NCBI GenBank assembly: GCA_964522975.1
Contig: CAZFXK010000061.1
Span: forward strand, 1-15,331
DNA length: 15,331 nucleotides
Direction of reading: 5' to 3'
Origin: Bacteroides_E sp964522975
GTDB taxonomy: Bacteria; Bacteroidota; Bacteroidia; Bacteroidales; Bacteroidaceae
The notes beneath the pieces are model-generated. The model saw only the letters and a program-made list of their open reading frames with translations, was not told the origin of the DNA and made no database searches. Position numbers and translations under genes: made by a program. Positions 8,513-15,149 of this stretch are shown piece by piece; positions within the stretch are counted from its first letter, which is position 1; every line of letters begins with the position of its first letter.

Positions 8513-9865
8513 TTATTTAATTAAAATCTCTTGAAACTCTTCAGTAGATACCTTCTTTTCGTTTAATGTAACGTTTTCTTTTAAGGCGGCAGTTAGTTTT
8601 TCATTAATAACCCTAGTGATTAACATGTTTGCTGTTTTCTCATCTTTTAGCATATTCTGTGCAAAGTTATCAATGATTTCATCAGGCATCGATAATGCAC
8701 CATATTCCATCATCTGAAGACGAGCTACCGATTTGGCCATCTCTTGAATGTCTTGTTCTTCAATTTTAATTTCATATTTTTTCACTAACTCCTCTTCAAT
8801 TAGATGAAGTGTTAGATCTTCAATGGCTTTTTTATAATCTTCCTCTGAAAGTTCTTCTTTCTGTTCTTGTTTAAACATTCGTTTCAACAGTTCATCCGGA
8901 AATTCTATTTTTCCGGCTTTTTCAAGAAGCAGTTGGTGAAGATCTTTTTGAAGTTTATATTCTGATTCTAATCCGTAACGATAAGCTAATTGTTCTTTTA
9001 TTTTCTCTTTAAATTCTTCTTCTGTGCTAACTGCACCTTCACCTAAAACTTTATCAAAGAGTTCTTGATTGATTTCGCCTTTTACAAAACGTTTAATTTC
9101 AGAAATCTGGAAGCTAAAATCCGATTTAATATTTTCAACCTCTTCATTGTCTTTTAATTTTAATAAAGAAGCAAGTTCTGCTTTGTCTCCTTCAAAAGCT
9201 TTGTAAGGATTAAAGGTGAAGACATCGTTGACTTTAGCCTTTTCAAAAATTAGTTTTTGTTCTTCTTCTTTTATTACAGAAGGCATCATAACTGTTTCTT
9301 CAACAAGAATTCCTCCTTCTTTTTTGTTACCGTCTTCATCTAGCTCCGCCATATGGCCCTTAAGCATATCTTTGTCTTCGTACGATTCTACTGTTTGATG
9401 TTCTCCGGTGTAACTCCTATAGGAATCCACTTGCTTATCAATCATATCATCAGAAATATCAACAGTGTAATAGTCCACTTGGTCTTCTTTAGATACATCT
9501 GCATTAATTTCCGGAGCAATGGCGATGTCGAAAATAAATTCAAACTCTTCCATTGTCTCGAAGTTTAACTCCGGTTGTTTTTCTTCATTTGGCAGTGGAT
9601 TACCAATGACCCGAATATCATTCTCTTTTATGTAATTATATATTCCATCAGATAGTAACTTATTTACTTCTTCTACTAATACTGATAGTCCGTGTTGCTT
9701 TTTAATTAAGCCCATGGGGACTTTACCTTTTCTAAAACCCGGGATTTGAGCGTTTCTGCGAAAATCTTTTAGTATTTTCTCAACTTTCTCCTGATAATCC
9801 TCTTTTTCAACGGTTACGCTTAGTAATCCGTTGACTTTGTCTTTGTTTTCTAAAGAAACTTTCAT
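8513..9865 (-). CDS. tig: Trigger factor, ribosome-associated chaperone
   Basis: Trigger factor binds the large ribosomal subunit near the exit tunnel and shields nascent chains. The protein has 450 residues (E. coli: 432). The N-terminal ribosome-binding domain carries the signature GFRKGKVP at 43-50, with Phe44-Arg45-Lys46 at the same positions as in E. coli. The middle part (about 150-255) should hold the FKBP-type prolyl isomerase domain, but I see no clear FKBP signature; it looks divergent. The helical C-terminal arms span about 260-430 and are rich in Glu and Lys. The ATG at 9865 is preceded by a well-matched promoter. Its position ahead of clpP and clpX places folding and degradation factors side by side, as in many bacteria. 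Confidence 0.96.
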   Translation of the reverse strand: MKVSLENKDKVNGLLSVTVEKEDYQEKVEKILKDFRRNAQIPGFRKGKVPMGLIKKQHGLSVLVEEVNKLLSDGIYNYIKENDIRVIGNPLPNEEKQPELNFETMEEFEFIFDIAIAPEINADVSKEDQVDYYTVDISDDMIDKQVDSYRSYTGEHQTVESYEDKDMLKGHMAELDEDGNKKEGGILVEETVMMPSVIKEEEQKLIFEKAKVNDVFTFNPYKAFEGDKAELASLLKLKDNEEVENIKSDFSFQISEIKRFVKGEINQELFDKVLGEGAVSTEEEFKEKIKEQLAYRYGLESEYKLQKDLHQLLLEKAGKIEFPDELLKRMFKQEQKEELSEEDYKKAIEDLTLHLIEEELVKKYEIKIEEQDIQEMAKSVARLQMMEYGALSMPDEIIDNFAQNMLKDEKTANMLITRVINEKLTAALKENVTLNEKKVSTEEFQEILIK

Positions 9866-9910
9866 TTATGACAACTATTTATTTGATTTATAATTCCTTG
9901 CAAATAGGTC

Positions 9911-9943
9911 GCAAAATTAATGTTATTCTTTCAATAATTCAAA
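9911..9943 (-). promoter_or_regulatory. tig promoter (-33 and -7 elements)
   Basis: On the minus strand TTTG (9943-9940) is followed by exactly 20 nt and then TAATTTTGC (9919-9911). Both boxes match the Bacteroidetes sigma-ABfr consensus TTTG-N19-21-TAnnTTTG. The -7 box ends 45 nt before the tig start. This is the best promoter match in the window. Confidence 0.8.
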
Positions 9944-10033
9944 AAGTATGCCTTATTTTAATTATATATTCATAAGTTCTGTTTTATTGCATAGTTATAT
10001 TCTTGAATAAAAAGTGGGGTATTCTTAGTTTCT

Positions 10034-10072
10034 TTATGTCCCAGACCGACAGGCTGTCGGTCTGGGACATAA
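10034..10072. repeat. 39-nt near-perfect palindrome (19-bp arms, 1-nt centre)
   Basis: The arm 10034-10052 is the exact reverse complement of 10054-10072, with a single G at 10053. The central part is CCGACAGGCTGTCGG, flanked on each side by TCCCAGA/TCTGGGA. It is not followed by a T-run on either strand, so it is not a normal intrinsic terminator. It could be a dyad operator, a cruciform-forming element or a remnant of a repeat family. The right arm contains the first of three regularly spaced GGTCTGGGA copies. Confidence 0.9.
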
Positions 10073-10111
10073 GTGCCTTGGGTCTGGGATCGATCACCCT
10101 TGGGTCTGGGA
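10059..10111 (+). repeat. Three direct copies of GGTCTGGGA at 22-nt spacing
   Basis: Identical 9-mers GGTCTGGGA begin at 10059, 10081 and 10103, exactly 22 nt apart. The last two sit in a longer shared 14-mer, CCTTGGGTCTGGGA, at 10076-10089 and 10098-10111. A fourth copy is inverted at 10039-10047, in the left arm of the palindrome. The spacing of about two helical turns places the copies on the same DNA face, as in iterons or operator arrays. The function is unknown. Confidence 0.9.
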
Positions 10112-10268
10112 CACACTTTTTCCATTAAATTTCTTCATGTTTTCATCAAAGGAAAAGAATAGAGTTTTGTTTAACTTATGTTTTAATTTTTCTTCTTTCT
10201 TTCATTAAAAGAAGATGTGTTTCTGTTTCGAAAAAGAATATCTTTATCAGGTTTAATAATTGTAATAT

Positions 10269-11537
10269 ATGGAGATTCTTGTTCTAACTCTTTTGATCTT
10301 GCTAAACGGTTTGTTTTCTATGTCGGAAGTGGCTGTTATATCTGCACGCAAGTCTAGTTTGAAATATGATGCTCTCAAAGGAAATAAGTTGGCAAAGGCT
10401 GCACTGAATTTGACTGATAATATGGATCAGTTTTTATCTACAGTACAGGTTGGGATTACTTTAATTGGGATATTAACCGGATTGTATTCCGGAGATGTTT
10501 TGGCAATTAAGTTTGCTCCAGTATTAAGTGAGCTAGGGATACCTCCTAAATATGCATATTCTATTGCCCAAGTCATTATCGTTGTTTTGGTAACCTATTT
10601 AACGATTCTTTTTGGAGAGTTAATTCCTAAGCGGATAGGTATGAGTGGGGCAGAGAAGATAGCCAAGATGATATCAAAGCCAATGAGCTGGTTGTCCAAA
10701 ATAACCTATCCTTTTGTCTGGATATTATCTAAAAGCACTTCTTTTATGTATTCATTGTTAAATCTTCCCGATCGACAAACTAATATCACTGAAGAGGAAA
10801 TCAAATCGATGATAGAAGAGGGGATAGAAGGGGGCGAGGTACAGCCGGTAGAACAAGACATTGTAGAACGTGTTTTTACGTTGGGTGACCGTGAGATGGG
10901 ATCCATTATGACTCCTAGAGGCAAGATGGTATGTGTTGACTTACAAATGACAAAAGAGGAGATAAAAAAGATAATCAAGTTGAATTCTTTCAGTAAATAT
11001 CCTGTGACGGATGGTTCGCTAGATAATCTGGTTGGTGTAGTTTATCTGCACGATTTGTTTGTTGCTTTAGATGAAGATAATTTTTCGTTACAGGGTATAA
11101 TTCGGGAACCTTATTTCTTTTATGAGAATATGGAGGTTTATTCTGCATTAGAAAAGATGAAACGGGAACATATTTCTTTAGCTTTTATCATTGATGATTT
11201 GGGTTGGGTTTCCGGCTTATTAACCATGAAAGATATTATGGAAGGTTTAGTGGGCGAGCTTCCCGCTTTAAATGCATCTCCTGAGATCGTGAAGCGCAAG
11301 GATGGGGGATATCTTATTGACGGTCAATGTTCCTTTTATGTTTTTCTGGATTACTTTCAAATGGAATCTCTTTATTCTGAATATGAATACAATACGATTA
11401 GTGGCTTGATATTAGATCAGTTGGAGAGAATACCTAAAGAAGGGGATCAGTTACGATGGTTAAATTTTACATTGGAGATTGTTGATATGGATGGCGCACG
11501 AATAGATAAAGTATTGGCAATGCCGGACTCTGAGTAG
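10269..11537 (+). CDS. CNNM/CorC (hemolysin-family) membrane protein with tandem CBS domains
   Basis: This 422-residue protein belongs to the CNNM/CorC family, linked to Mg2+ or Co2+ efflux and transport, and often annotated as hemolysin C-like. A DUF21/CNNM transmembrane domain spans about 1-180, with helices near 2-22, 58-80, 99-118 and 138-158 and the conserved GELIPKR at 116-122. A CBS pair covers about 210-330 and ends in the typical DDLGWVSGLLTMKDIMEGLVGEL-like stretch (309-331). The C-terminal CorC_HlyC domain lies at about 338-418. CBS pairs in this family usually bind adenosine nucleotides. The ATG at 10269 leads directly into the first helix. It stands alone on the plus strand, divergent from tig. 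The transported ion cannot be told from sequence, and true haemolytic activity is unlikely. Confidence 0.93.
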   Translation: MEILVLTLLILLNGLFSMSEVAVISARKSSLKYDALKGNKLAKAALNLTDNMDQFLSTVQVGITLIGILTGLYSGDVLAIKFAPVLSELGIPPKYAYSIAQVIIVVLVTYLTILFGELIPKRIGMSGAEKIAKMISKPMSWLSKITYPFVWILSKSTSFMYSLLNLPDRQTNITEEEIKSMIEEGIEGGEVQPVEQDIVERVFTLGDREMGSIMTPRGKMVCVDLQMTKEEIKKIIKLNSFSKYPVTDGSLDNLVGVVYLHDLFVALDEDNFSLQGIIREPYFFYENMEVYSALEKMKREHISLAFIIDDLGWVSGLLTMKDIMEGLVGELPALNASPEIVKRKDGGYLIDGQCSFYVFLDYFQMESLYSEYEYNTISGLILDQLERIPKEGDQLRWLNFTLEIVDMDGARIDKVLAMPDSE

Positions 11538-11539
11538 AA

Positions 11540-11580
11540 AAAAAGTTCTAATAGGGTATGTTTTTATAGAACTTTCTTTT
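11540..11580 (+). terminator. Probable terminator of the CorC-like gene
   Basis: Nine-base arms AAAGTTCTA (11542-11550) and TAGAACTTT (11567-11575) flank a 16-nt loop and are followed by CTTTT. The hairpin starts right after the stop codon at 11537. The long loop and interrupted T-run make it a moderate match. Confidence 0.5.
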
Positions 11581-11644
11581 GATATGTGACATTTGAGCTA
11601 AGGTTTTATGCTAAGAAAAGAAACCCTTATCTCTCTTCGTTTAC

Positions 11645-12013
11645 TTAATTCTTGAAGATAAAATAAACAGCTAAAATCAGAAAAATAAAACCGATGAAGT
11701 GATTTAGTCGAAAAGTTTCATTTTTAAAGATAAGTGTGGTGAAGAGAGTGAAAACTACCAAGGTTATGACTTCTTGTAATACTTTGAGCTTCCAGAGATT
11801 GAAGGGGCCTCCGTTCTCGGTATACCCTATTCGGTTTGCCGGAACTTGGAAGCAATATTCAAACAAGGCGATTCCCCAACTAATCAGAATGATGAGTGGT
11901 AGTCCTAGATTGCTTAACCAGCTGACATCTTTAAATTTAAGATGTCCATACCAAGCAAAAGTCATAAAAATATTAGAACAAATAAGAAGCGCGATTGTAA
12001 TTATAGTTTTCAT
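11645..12013 (-). CDS. DMT-family small membrane protein (DUF486)
   Basis: This 122-residue integral membrane protein matches the DUF486 family of the drug/metabolite transporter superfamily. It has four predicted helices, near residues 3-23, 34-52, 80-96 and 103-120. Family hallmarks are TFAWYGHLKF near the N-terminus, SWGIALFEYCFQVPANRIGY in the middle, LKVLQEVITL, and a C-terminal AVYFIFKN. The length is normal for the family. Small DMT proteins often work as dimers, but no substrate is established for DUF486. It lies directly downstream of the esterase gene on the same strand (84 bp apart) and has its own -7 box in that gap, so it is probably transcribed separately or with an internal promoter. 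Confidence 0.88.
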   Translation of the reverse strand: MKTIITIALLICSNIFMTFAWYGHLKFKDVSWLSNLGLPLIILISWGIALFEYCFQVPANRIGYTENGGPFNLWKLKVLQEVITLVVFTLFTTLIFKNETFRLNHFIGFIFLILAVYFIFKN

Positions 12014-12042
12014 CTTATATTTATTTTGTATATCTTATCTTA

Positions 12043-12051
12043 GCAAAGATA
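12043..12051 (-). promoter_or_regulatory. Probable promoter -7 box of the DUF486 gene
   Basis: On the minus strand TATCTTTGC matches TAnnTTTG and ends 29 nt before the start codon at 12013. No good TTTG is found at the -33 position. Confidence 0.55.
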
Positions 12052-12097
12052 TAACAGAAAACTATAATTTCTTATCAAGTCCCGTTTCTTAATAAAA

Positions 12098-12934
12098 CTA
12101 TTTCTTACTGAAATACTTTTTAAAAAATAAGAGCTGATAATCAATGGCGTTATGCCAATAGTCGTGTGTATGCCCCCCCGGGCGTACAATATAATCGTGT
12201 GGAATATTGCTATATATGAGTTGTTTATGTAATCTTTCATTTACTTCGTAGAAGAAGTCGTCTATTCCACAATCAATGATTATTGCCAGTGAATTAGGTT
12301 TTATTTTATGGATTTGATTGATAACTGTGTATTTATTCCATAGTTCTGCATTTTTATCGTACTCTCCTAATAAATCTTTCGTTTCCCAGTTATTGGGGAA
12401 AGGACGGATATCAACACCTCCACTCATGGAACCACACGCGCCAAATACATCGGGGTGATTTATACCAAGCCAGAGACCTCCGTGTCCTCCCATGCTGAAT
12501 CCTGTAATGGCTCTGCCTTTCTTGTTTGCTACTGTTCGATAGTTGGCATCTATATGATTGATTAACTCCTTGCTGATGTAGGTTTCAAACTTAGAATTTT
12601 CGTTGATGGGACTATCCCAATACCAGCTGTTTTTTCCTTCAGGACAGATAATGATAAGGTTTAATTTGCTGGCTTCTTCTTGTAAGGAGGGCTTTGTTTT
12701 TTTTATCCAGGTTGAAAATGAACCGGAATAGCCGTGTAGAAGATATACTGTGGGAAAATGTTCTTGAGTATTGTAATAATCATTGGGAAGAATAACTACA
12801 TTTCTTATGGTTGAATTCATTGCTGAACTATAGACTGTAATGGTATCAACTAAAGAGGTGAGTTGTTTTGCTTTGCTACTTGTAGTTATAAGCAGGCAAG
12901 ATAGAATTAGAATTAAAGAGATACGCTTTTTCAT
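12098..12934 (-). CDS. Secreted Esterase D-like alpha/beta hydrolase
   Basis: This 278-residue protein is an alpha/beta hydrolase of the Esterase D/feruloyl esterase-like family (PF00756 type). It begins with a signal peptide (MKKR, hydrophobic stretch, SSKA then Lys at about residue 22), so it should be exported. A Cys13 after Ile-Leu-Ser is a weak alternative lipobox. The oxyanion region is YLLHGYSG at 64-71. The nucleophile elbow is GFSMGG with Ser147. The acid is Asp225 or Asp226 (DCGIDDFF), and the base is His255 in GGHTHDYW. I chose the ATG at 12934 over an in-frame TTG at 12946 because it gives a standard lysine/arginine-rich signal-peptide start. Likely substrates are acetyl or feruloyl esters on glycans, but no carbohydrate-binding module or PUL gene is nearby to support this. 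No clear promoter box is visible upstream. Confidence 0.9.
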   Translation of the reverse strand: MKKRISLILILSCLLITTSSKAKQLTSLVDTITVYSSAMNSTIRNVVILPNDYYNTQEHFPTVYLLHGYSGSFSTWIKKTKPSLQEEASKLNLIIICPEGKNSWYWDSPINENSKFETYISKELINHIDANYRTVANKKGRAITGFSMGGHGGLWLGINHPDVFGACGSMSGGVDIRPFPNNWETKDLLGEYDKNAELWNKYTVINQIHKIKPNSLAIIIDCGIDDFFYEVNERLHKQLIYSNIPHDYIVRPGGHTHDYWHNAIDYQLLFFKKYFSKK

Positions 12935-12980
12935 ATTACATAACAATTTAGTGCTACTTTAATGCTGTTAAGATAGATAG

Positions 12981-13030
12981 AAAAAAAGCAAAAACCTCAT
13001 TCTTTATATTAAAATTAGATTGAGGTTTTG
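12981..13030 (-). terminator. Orphan terminator-like hairpin
   Basis: Arms AAAACCTCA (12991-12999) and TGAGGTTTT (13021-13029) pair over 9 bp. Three more pairs continue inside after one mismatch. On the minus strand the stem is followed by TTTTTGCTTTTTTT. The only minus-strand gene upstream, the beta-barrel gene, already has its own terminator at 13184-13220, so this one has no evident gene. Confidence 0.55.
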
Positions 13031-13183
13031 TTGGGCTGCGTAGTTTTTTGTGTTTCCTAAAATAAAATGAGGTAAGAGAAAAAGGAAAATGAGGGAGAAT
13101 ATTTGGCTCTAGTAGAGTTAAGAAGAGGAATCTTGTACGGAGTAATATGGGCTTGTATCCCATTTTATTATTATGGTAATAGC

Positions 13184-13220
13184 ACAAAAAAAGCTAGGAT
13201 GCCCAAAAGAGCATCCTAGT
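13184..13220 (-). terminator. Intrinsic terminator of the beta-barrel gene
   Basis: The perfect 9-bp stem CTAGGATGC (13194-13202) with GCATCCTAG (13211-13219) has an 8-nt loop. On the minus strand it is followed by CTTTTTTTGTG. It begins about 26 nt after the stop of the outer-membrane protein gene. Confidence 0.88.
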
Positions 13221-13245
13221 GATCTAAGAACACACATAAAAAATG

Positions 13246-13866
13246 TTAGAATAAGAACTTAACACCCACTTGAAGATTACCAACCGTTCGGTCATCGATG
13301 GAATTGAAAGGATTAGCGTTAAATCCAAAGCTTGATGAAGCTTCTCCTCCTTTTGGCTTACTTCTTACATATCCTGTATTTAAGATTGTAAAAGAGGTTT
13401 CAATGGTAAGCCAACTATTTACTACATAGTCAAAACCGGGAGCAATTTCTAAACCAATGTTTGTGGTCGTTGTTTCAGGGTCACTGTCTTCCCCCTCTAT
13501 TTTCCCAAAAATCATAGGTAAAGAAATTTGACCAAAAAAGTATAATCCTCCAGTAATATTCCAGTATTTTCTAACTAAAGGTTTAAGTACAAAACTATTA
13601 CTTTTTGCTGTTTGTAATCCATCTGCTTTTGTCTTTCCTCCCATATAGCCAATACCGGTTCCAATGGCAACAGAGGGAGAAATAAATCCACCAATAATAG
13701 GTAGAACGGTTGTATTATTTGTTTTTAATTCTTTTCCGGTACTTTTGTCCTTCGAGCTACTGAATTCTAGTTGCCCACCGGCAAACCAAATACCCTTAAG
13801 GCCTTCTTGGGCACTTAGACTGACGCTGATTAAAGCCATTGTTAAAATCAATAATGTTTTTCTCAT
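13246..13866 (-). CDS. Small outer-membrane beta-barrel protein, function unknown
   Basis: This 206-residue protein starts with a clear signal peptide (MRKTLLILTMALISVSLSAQ, cleavage predicted before Gln20). The rest alternates polar and hydrophobic residues with many Gly, Thr and aromatic residues. It ends in VGVKFLF with a terminal Phe, as in BAM-inserted barrels. Its size fits an 8-stranded barrel of the OMP_b-brl/porin_family type common in Bacteroidetes. Gly-rich strands such as SVAIGTGIGYMGG and the acidic loop GEDSDPETTTT are visible. No enzymatic motif is seen. It is followed by a strong terminator and preceded by a 389-bp gap, so it appears monocistronic. Such proteins are often abundant and structural, but nothing here fixes the role. 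Confidence 0.85.
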   Translation of the reverse strand: MRKTLLILTMALISVSLSAQEGLKGIWFAGGQLEFSSSKDKSTGKELKTNNTTVLPIIGGFISPSVAIGTGIGYMGGKTKADGLQTAKSNSFVLKPLVRKYWNITGGLYFFGQISLPMIFGKIEGEDSDPETTTTNIGLEIAPGFDYVVNSWLTIETSFTILNTGYVRSKPKGGEASSSFGFNANPFNSIDDRTVGNLQVGVKFLF

Positions 13867-14255
13867 AGCAATAAGATTTTAGTTAATAAAGAATTTAATT
13901 CTTGCTTAATTATTGTATTAGTTGTTGGTTTTTTTGCTCGTTGTTAACTGGTTTTCGTTCTACTGTTCTACTTTATTGATATAAATTTAGTAAAAAAAAC
14001 AATATATCACTATTTTAAACCTATTTATTTTCAAATAAAGGTAAATAATTTATATTATTCGGTATTGAATTGTAAGTTAACCCCACTTCTATTAGGAGAA
14101 ATGTTAGTGTTTGTTGAATATGCTTGTTTTTTAGTATTTGTTAAGGATTCATCCTGTCTATCCTTTTAATGGAGCATTCCGTTTCAAGAAGAAACTGAAA
14201 TCTACAAAAGAGCTTTTTTGAAAGGGATGCGTATTGATGTTTACAAACTCTCCGT
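13867..14255. other. 389-bp AT-rich intergenic region
   Basis: This lies upstream of the beta-barrel gene and downstream of the epimerase-like gene, both on the minus strand. There is no exact TAnnTTTG on the minus strand; TAAATTTA near 13982-13989 is the nearest match. A small cluster of AGGAT/ATCCT repeats occurs at 14143-14165, and a 5-bp hairpin GTTTC/GAAAC at 14181-14195. No convincing terminator follows the epimerase-like gene. A 22-codon plus-strand frame at 14101-14169, after AGGAG, is too short to support. Confidence 0.6.
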
Positions 14256-15149
14256 TTAGATCATACTTTTGAATGCTTCATTTAAATGTTCATAGTCAAA
14301 ATGGAAATTTAATTTTTTCAAATGTTCCGGAACAACGCGCTGTCCGTCAATAACCATAGTTGACATTTCTCCCATAGTCATTTTTAATAAAAAGGAAGGA
14401 ATGCGAAAAATTCGAGGGCGGACTAATGAGGTCGCTAATGTATCTGCAAATAATTTGTTTGATGTAGGATTCGGGGCTGTAAAGTTAAATATTCCTTCAG
14501 CGTCGAAAGTATTCAAAAGAAAAATAATTCCATTTACCATATCTTGAATATGAATCCAGGATATGTATTGTTTACCGGTTCCAAAAATGGTTCCAAGCCC
14601 AAAGCGAAAAGGAGGTAACATTAAAGGAAGCATGCCACCTTCTTTAGATAAGACTATTCCTGTTCGTGAAATACAAACTCTTGTTCGGTTACTTTGAGCA
14701 TCCAAAGCTAATTTTTCCCATTTCTTGCAAAGTTGGTGGACAAGCTCATCGTGAGGAAGTGAGTCTTCTGTTAATTTATTTTCACCTTGAGCACCATAAT
14801 AACCCACAGCAGATCCTGAGATAAAGACTTGAGGAGGATTGTTGCTCTTGTTGATTAACTTTGTTAAATGCCCTGTAATATTCCAACGACTGGCACATAG
14901 CTTTTCTTTTTGTTTTTGTGACCATCGTTTCCCAATGATTCGCTCTCCTGCCAGATTTATAACGGCCTCGTAATCGTCTAATGTGGTAAGTGAATCTAGA
15001 GTGGGGCAGAATTTTACCTTATTTCCCAATTTAAGTTTAGCTTTAGATACATTTCGGGTTAATACCGTTATTTGATGTCCCTGATTGTATAATTGGTCAA
15101 TTAAAGCTCTGCCTATAAGACCTGTTCCTCCCGTTATAAAGATGCGCAT
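14256..15149 (-). CDS. TIGR01777-family NAD(P)-binding epimerase-like protein
   Basis: This 297-residue protein is an extended short-chain dehydrogenase/reductase-like protein of the TIGR01777 family (YfcH-like; also called cell-division inhibitor SulA-like in older annotations). The N-terminal Rossmann fold has the nucleotide-binding TGGTGLIG at 6-13. Family hallmarks are INLAGERIIGKRW (64-76), SGSAVGYYG at 111-119, and SWIHIQDMVNGIIFLL (about 197-212). The C-terminal DUF1731 region follows (about 245-295) with VVPEHLKKLNF. The length is normal for the family. The substrate is unknown. The start at 15149 leads straight into the beta-strand MRIFITGG. No operon partner is visible: the next minus-strand gene is 389 bp away. 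Confidence 0.92.
   Translation of the reverse strand: MRIFITGGTGLIGRALIDQLYNQGHQITVLTRNVSKAKLKLGNKVKFCPTLDSLTTLDDYEAVINLAGERIIGKRWSQKQKEKLCASRWNITGHLTKLINKSNNPPQVFISGSAVGYYGAQGENKLTEDSLPHDELVHQLCKKWEKLALDAQSNRTRVCISRTGIVLSKEGGMLPLMLPPFRFGLGTIFGTGKQYISWIHIQDMVNGIIFLLNTFDAEGIFNFTAPNPTSNKLFADTLATSLVRPRIFRIPSFLLKMTMGEMSTMVIDGQRVVPEHLKKLNFHFDYEHLNEAFKSMI

Larger units (their letters stand above)
10009..10121. repeat. 8-bp inverted repeats flanking the palindrome/repeat block
   Basis: AAAAAGTG at 10009-10016 is the reverse complement of CACTTTTT at 10114-10121. The pair encloses the palindrome and the 22-nt repeats, so the whole 113-bp block could be a small inverted-repeat-bounded element. The arms are short and AT-rich, so chance is a real alternative. 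No clear target-site duplication is seen outside them. Confidence 0.3.
9866..10268. other. 403-bp divergent intergenic region
   Basis: This gap separates the divergent tig and CorC-like genes. It holds the tig promoter (9911-9943), AT-rich sequence, and a GC-rich repeat block with a palindrome and 22-nt-spaced copies at 10034-10111, described separately. Between 10122 and 10268 the sequence is again AT-rich. The plus-strand promoter of the CorC-like gene is not obvious; TATCTTTA at about 10239-10246 is only a near match to a -7 box. No credible ORF or tRNA is present. Confidence 0.8.
12935..13245. other. 311-bp intergenic region with two minus-strand terminator-like hairpins
   Basis: The gap lies between the esterase start and the stop of the beta-barrel gene. 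It contains the strong terminator of the barrel gene (13184-13220) and a second hairpin with T-run (12981-13030). The stretch of about 150 nt between them has no convincing coding capacity and no TAnnTTTG box. A 77-codon minus-strand frame here runs through both hairpins' flanks and has no recognisable features. Confidence 0.7.

Noticed and set aside
10034..10111. CRISPR array interpretation of the regularly spaced repeats
   Set aside because: The repeat is only 9-14 nt and the spacers 8-13 nt, with no cas genes nearby; this does not fit any CRISPR type.
11736..12092. 118-codon plus-strand open frame opposite the DUF486 gene
   Set aside because: It is antisense to a protein with clear DUF486 family motifs, and its translation has no domain-like character.
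12058..12107. Two imperfect direct repeats (AAAACTA followed by TTTCTTA) around the esterase stop
   Set aside because: Short and AT-rich with a 3-nt difference; likely chance in this base composition.
12954..13187. 77-codon minus-strand open frame between the esterase and the beta-barrel gene
   Set aside because: It has no recognisable domain or signal, and its 3' part runs through a terminator-like hairpin with poly-T. It also starts immediately downstream of a strong terminator. More likely non-coding.
14101..14169. Short plus-strand frame of 22 codons preceded by AGGAG
   Set aside because: Too short to judge, no family resemblance, and Shine-Dalgarno sequences are not a reliable start signal in this lineage.
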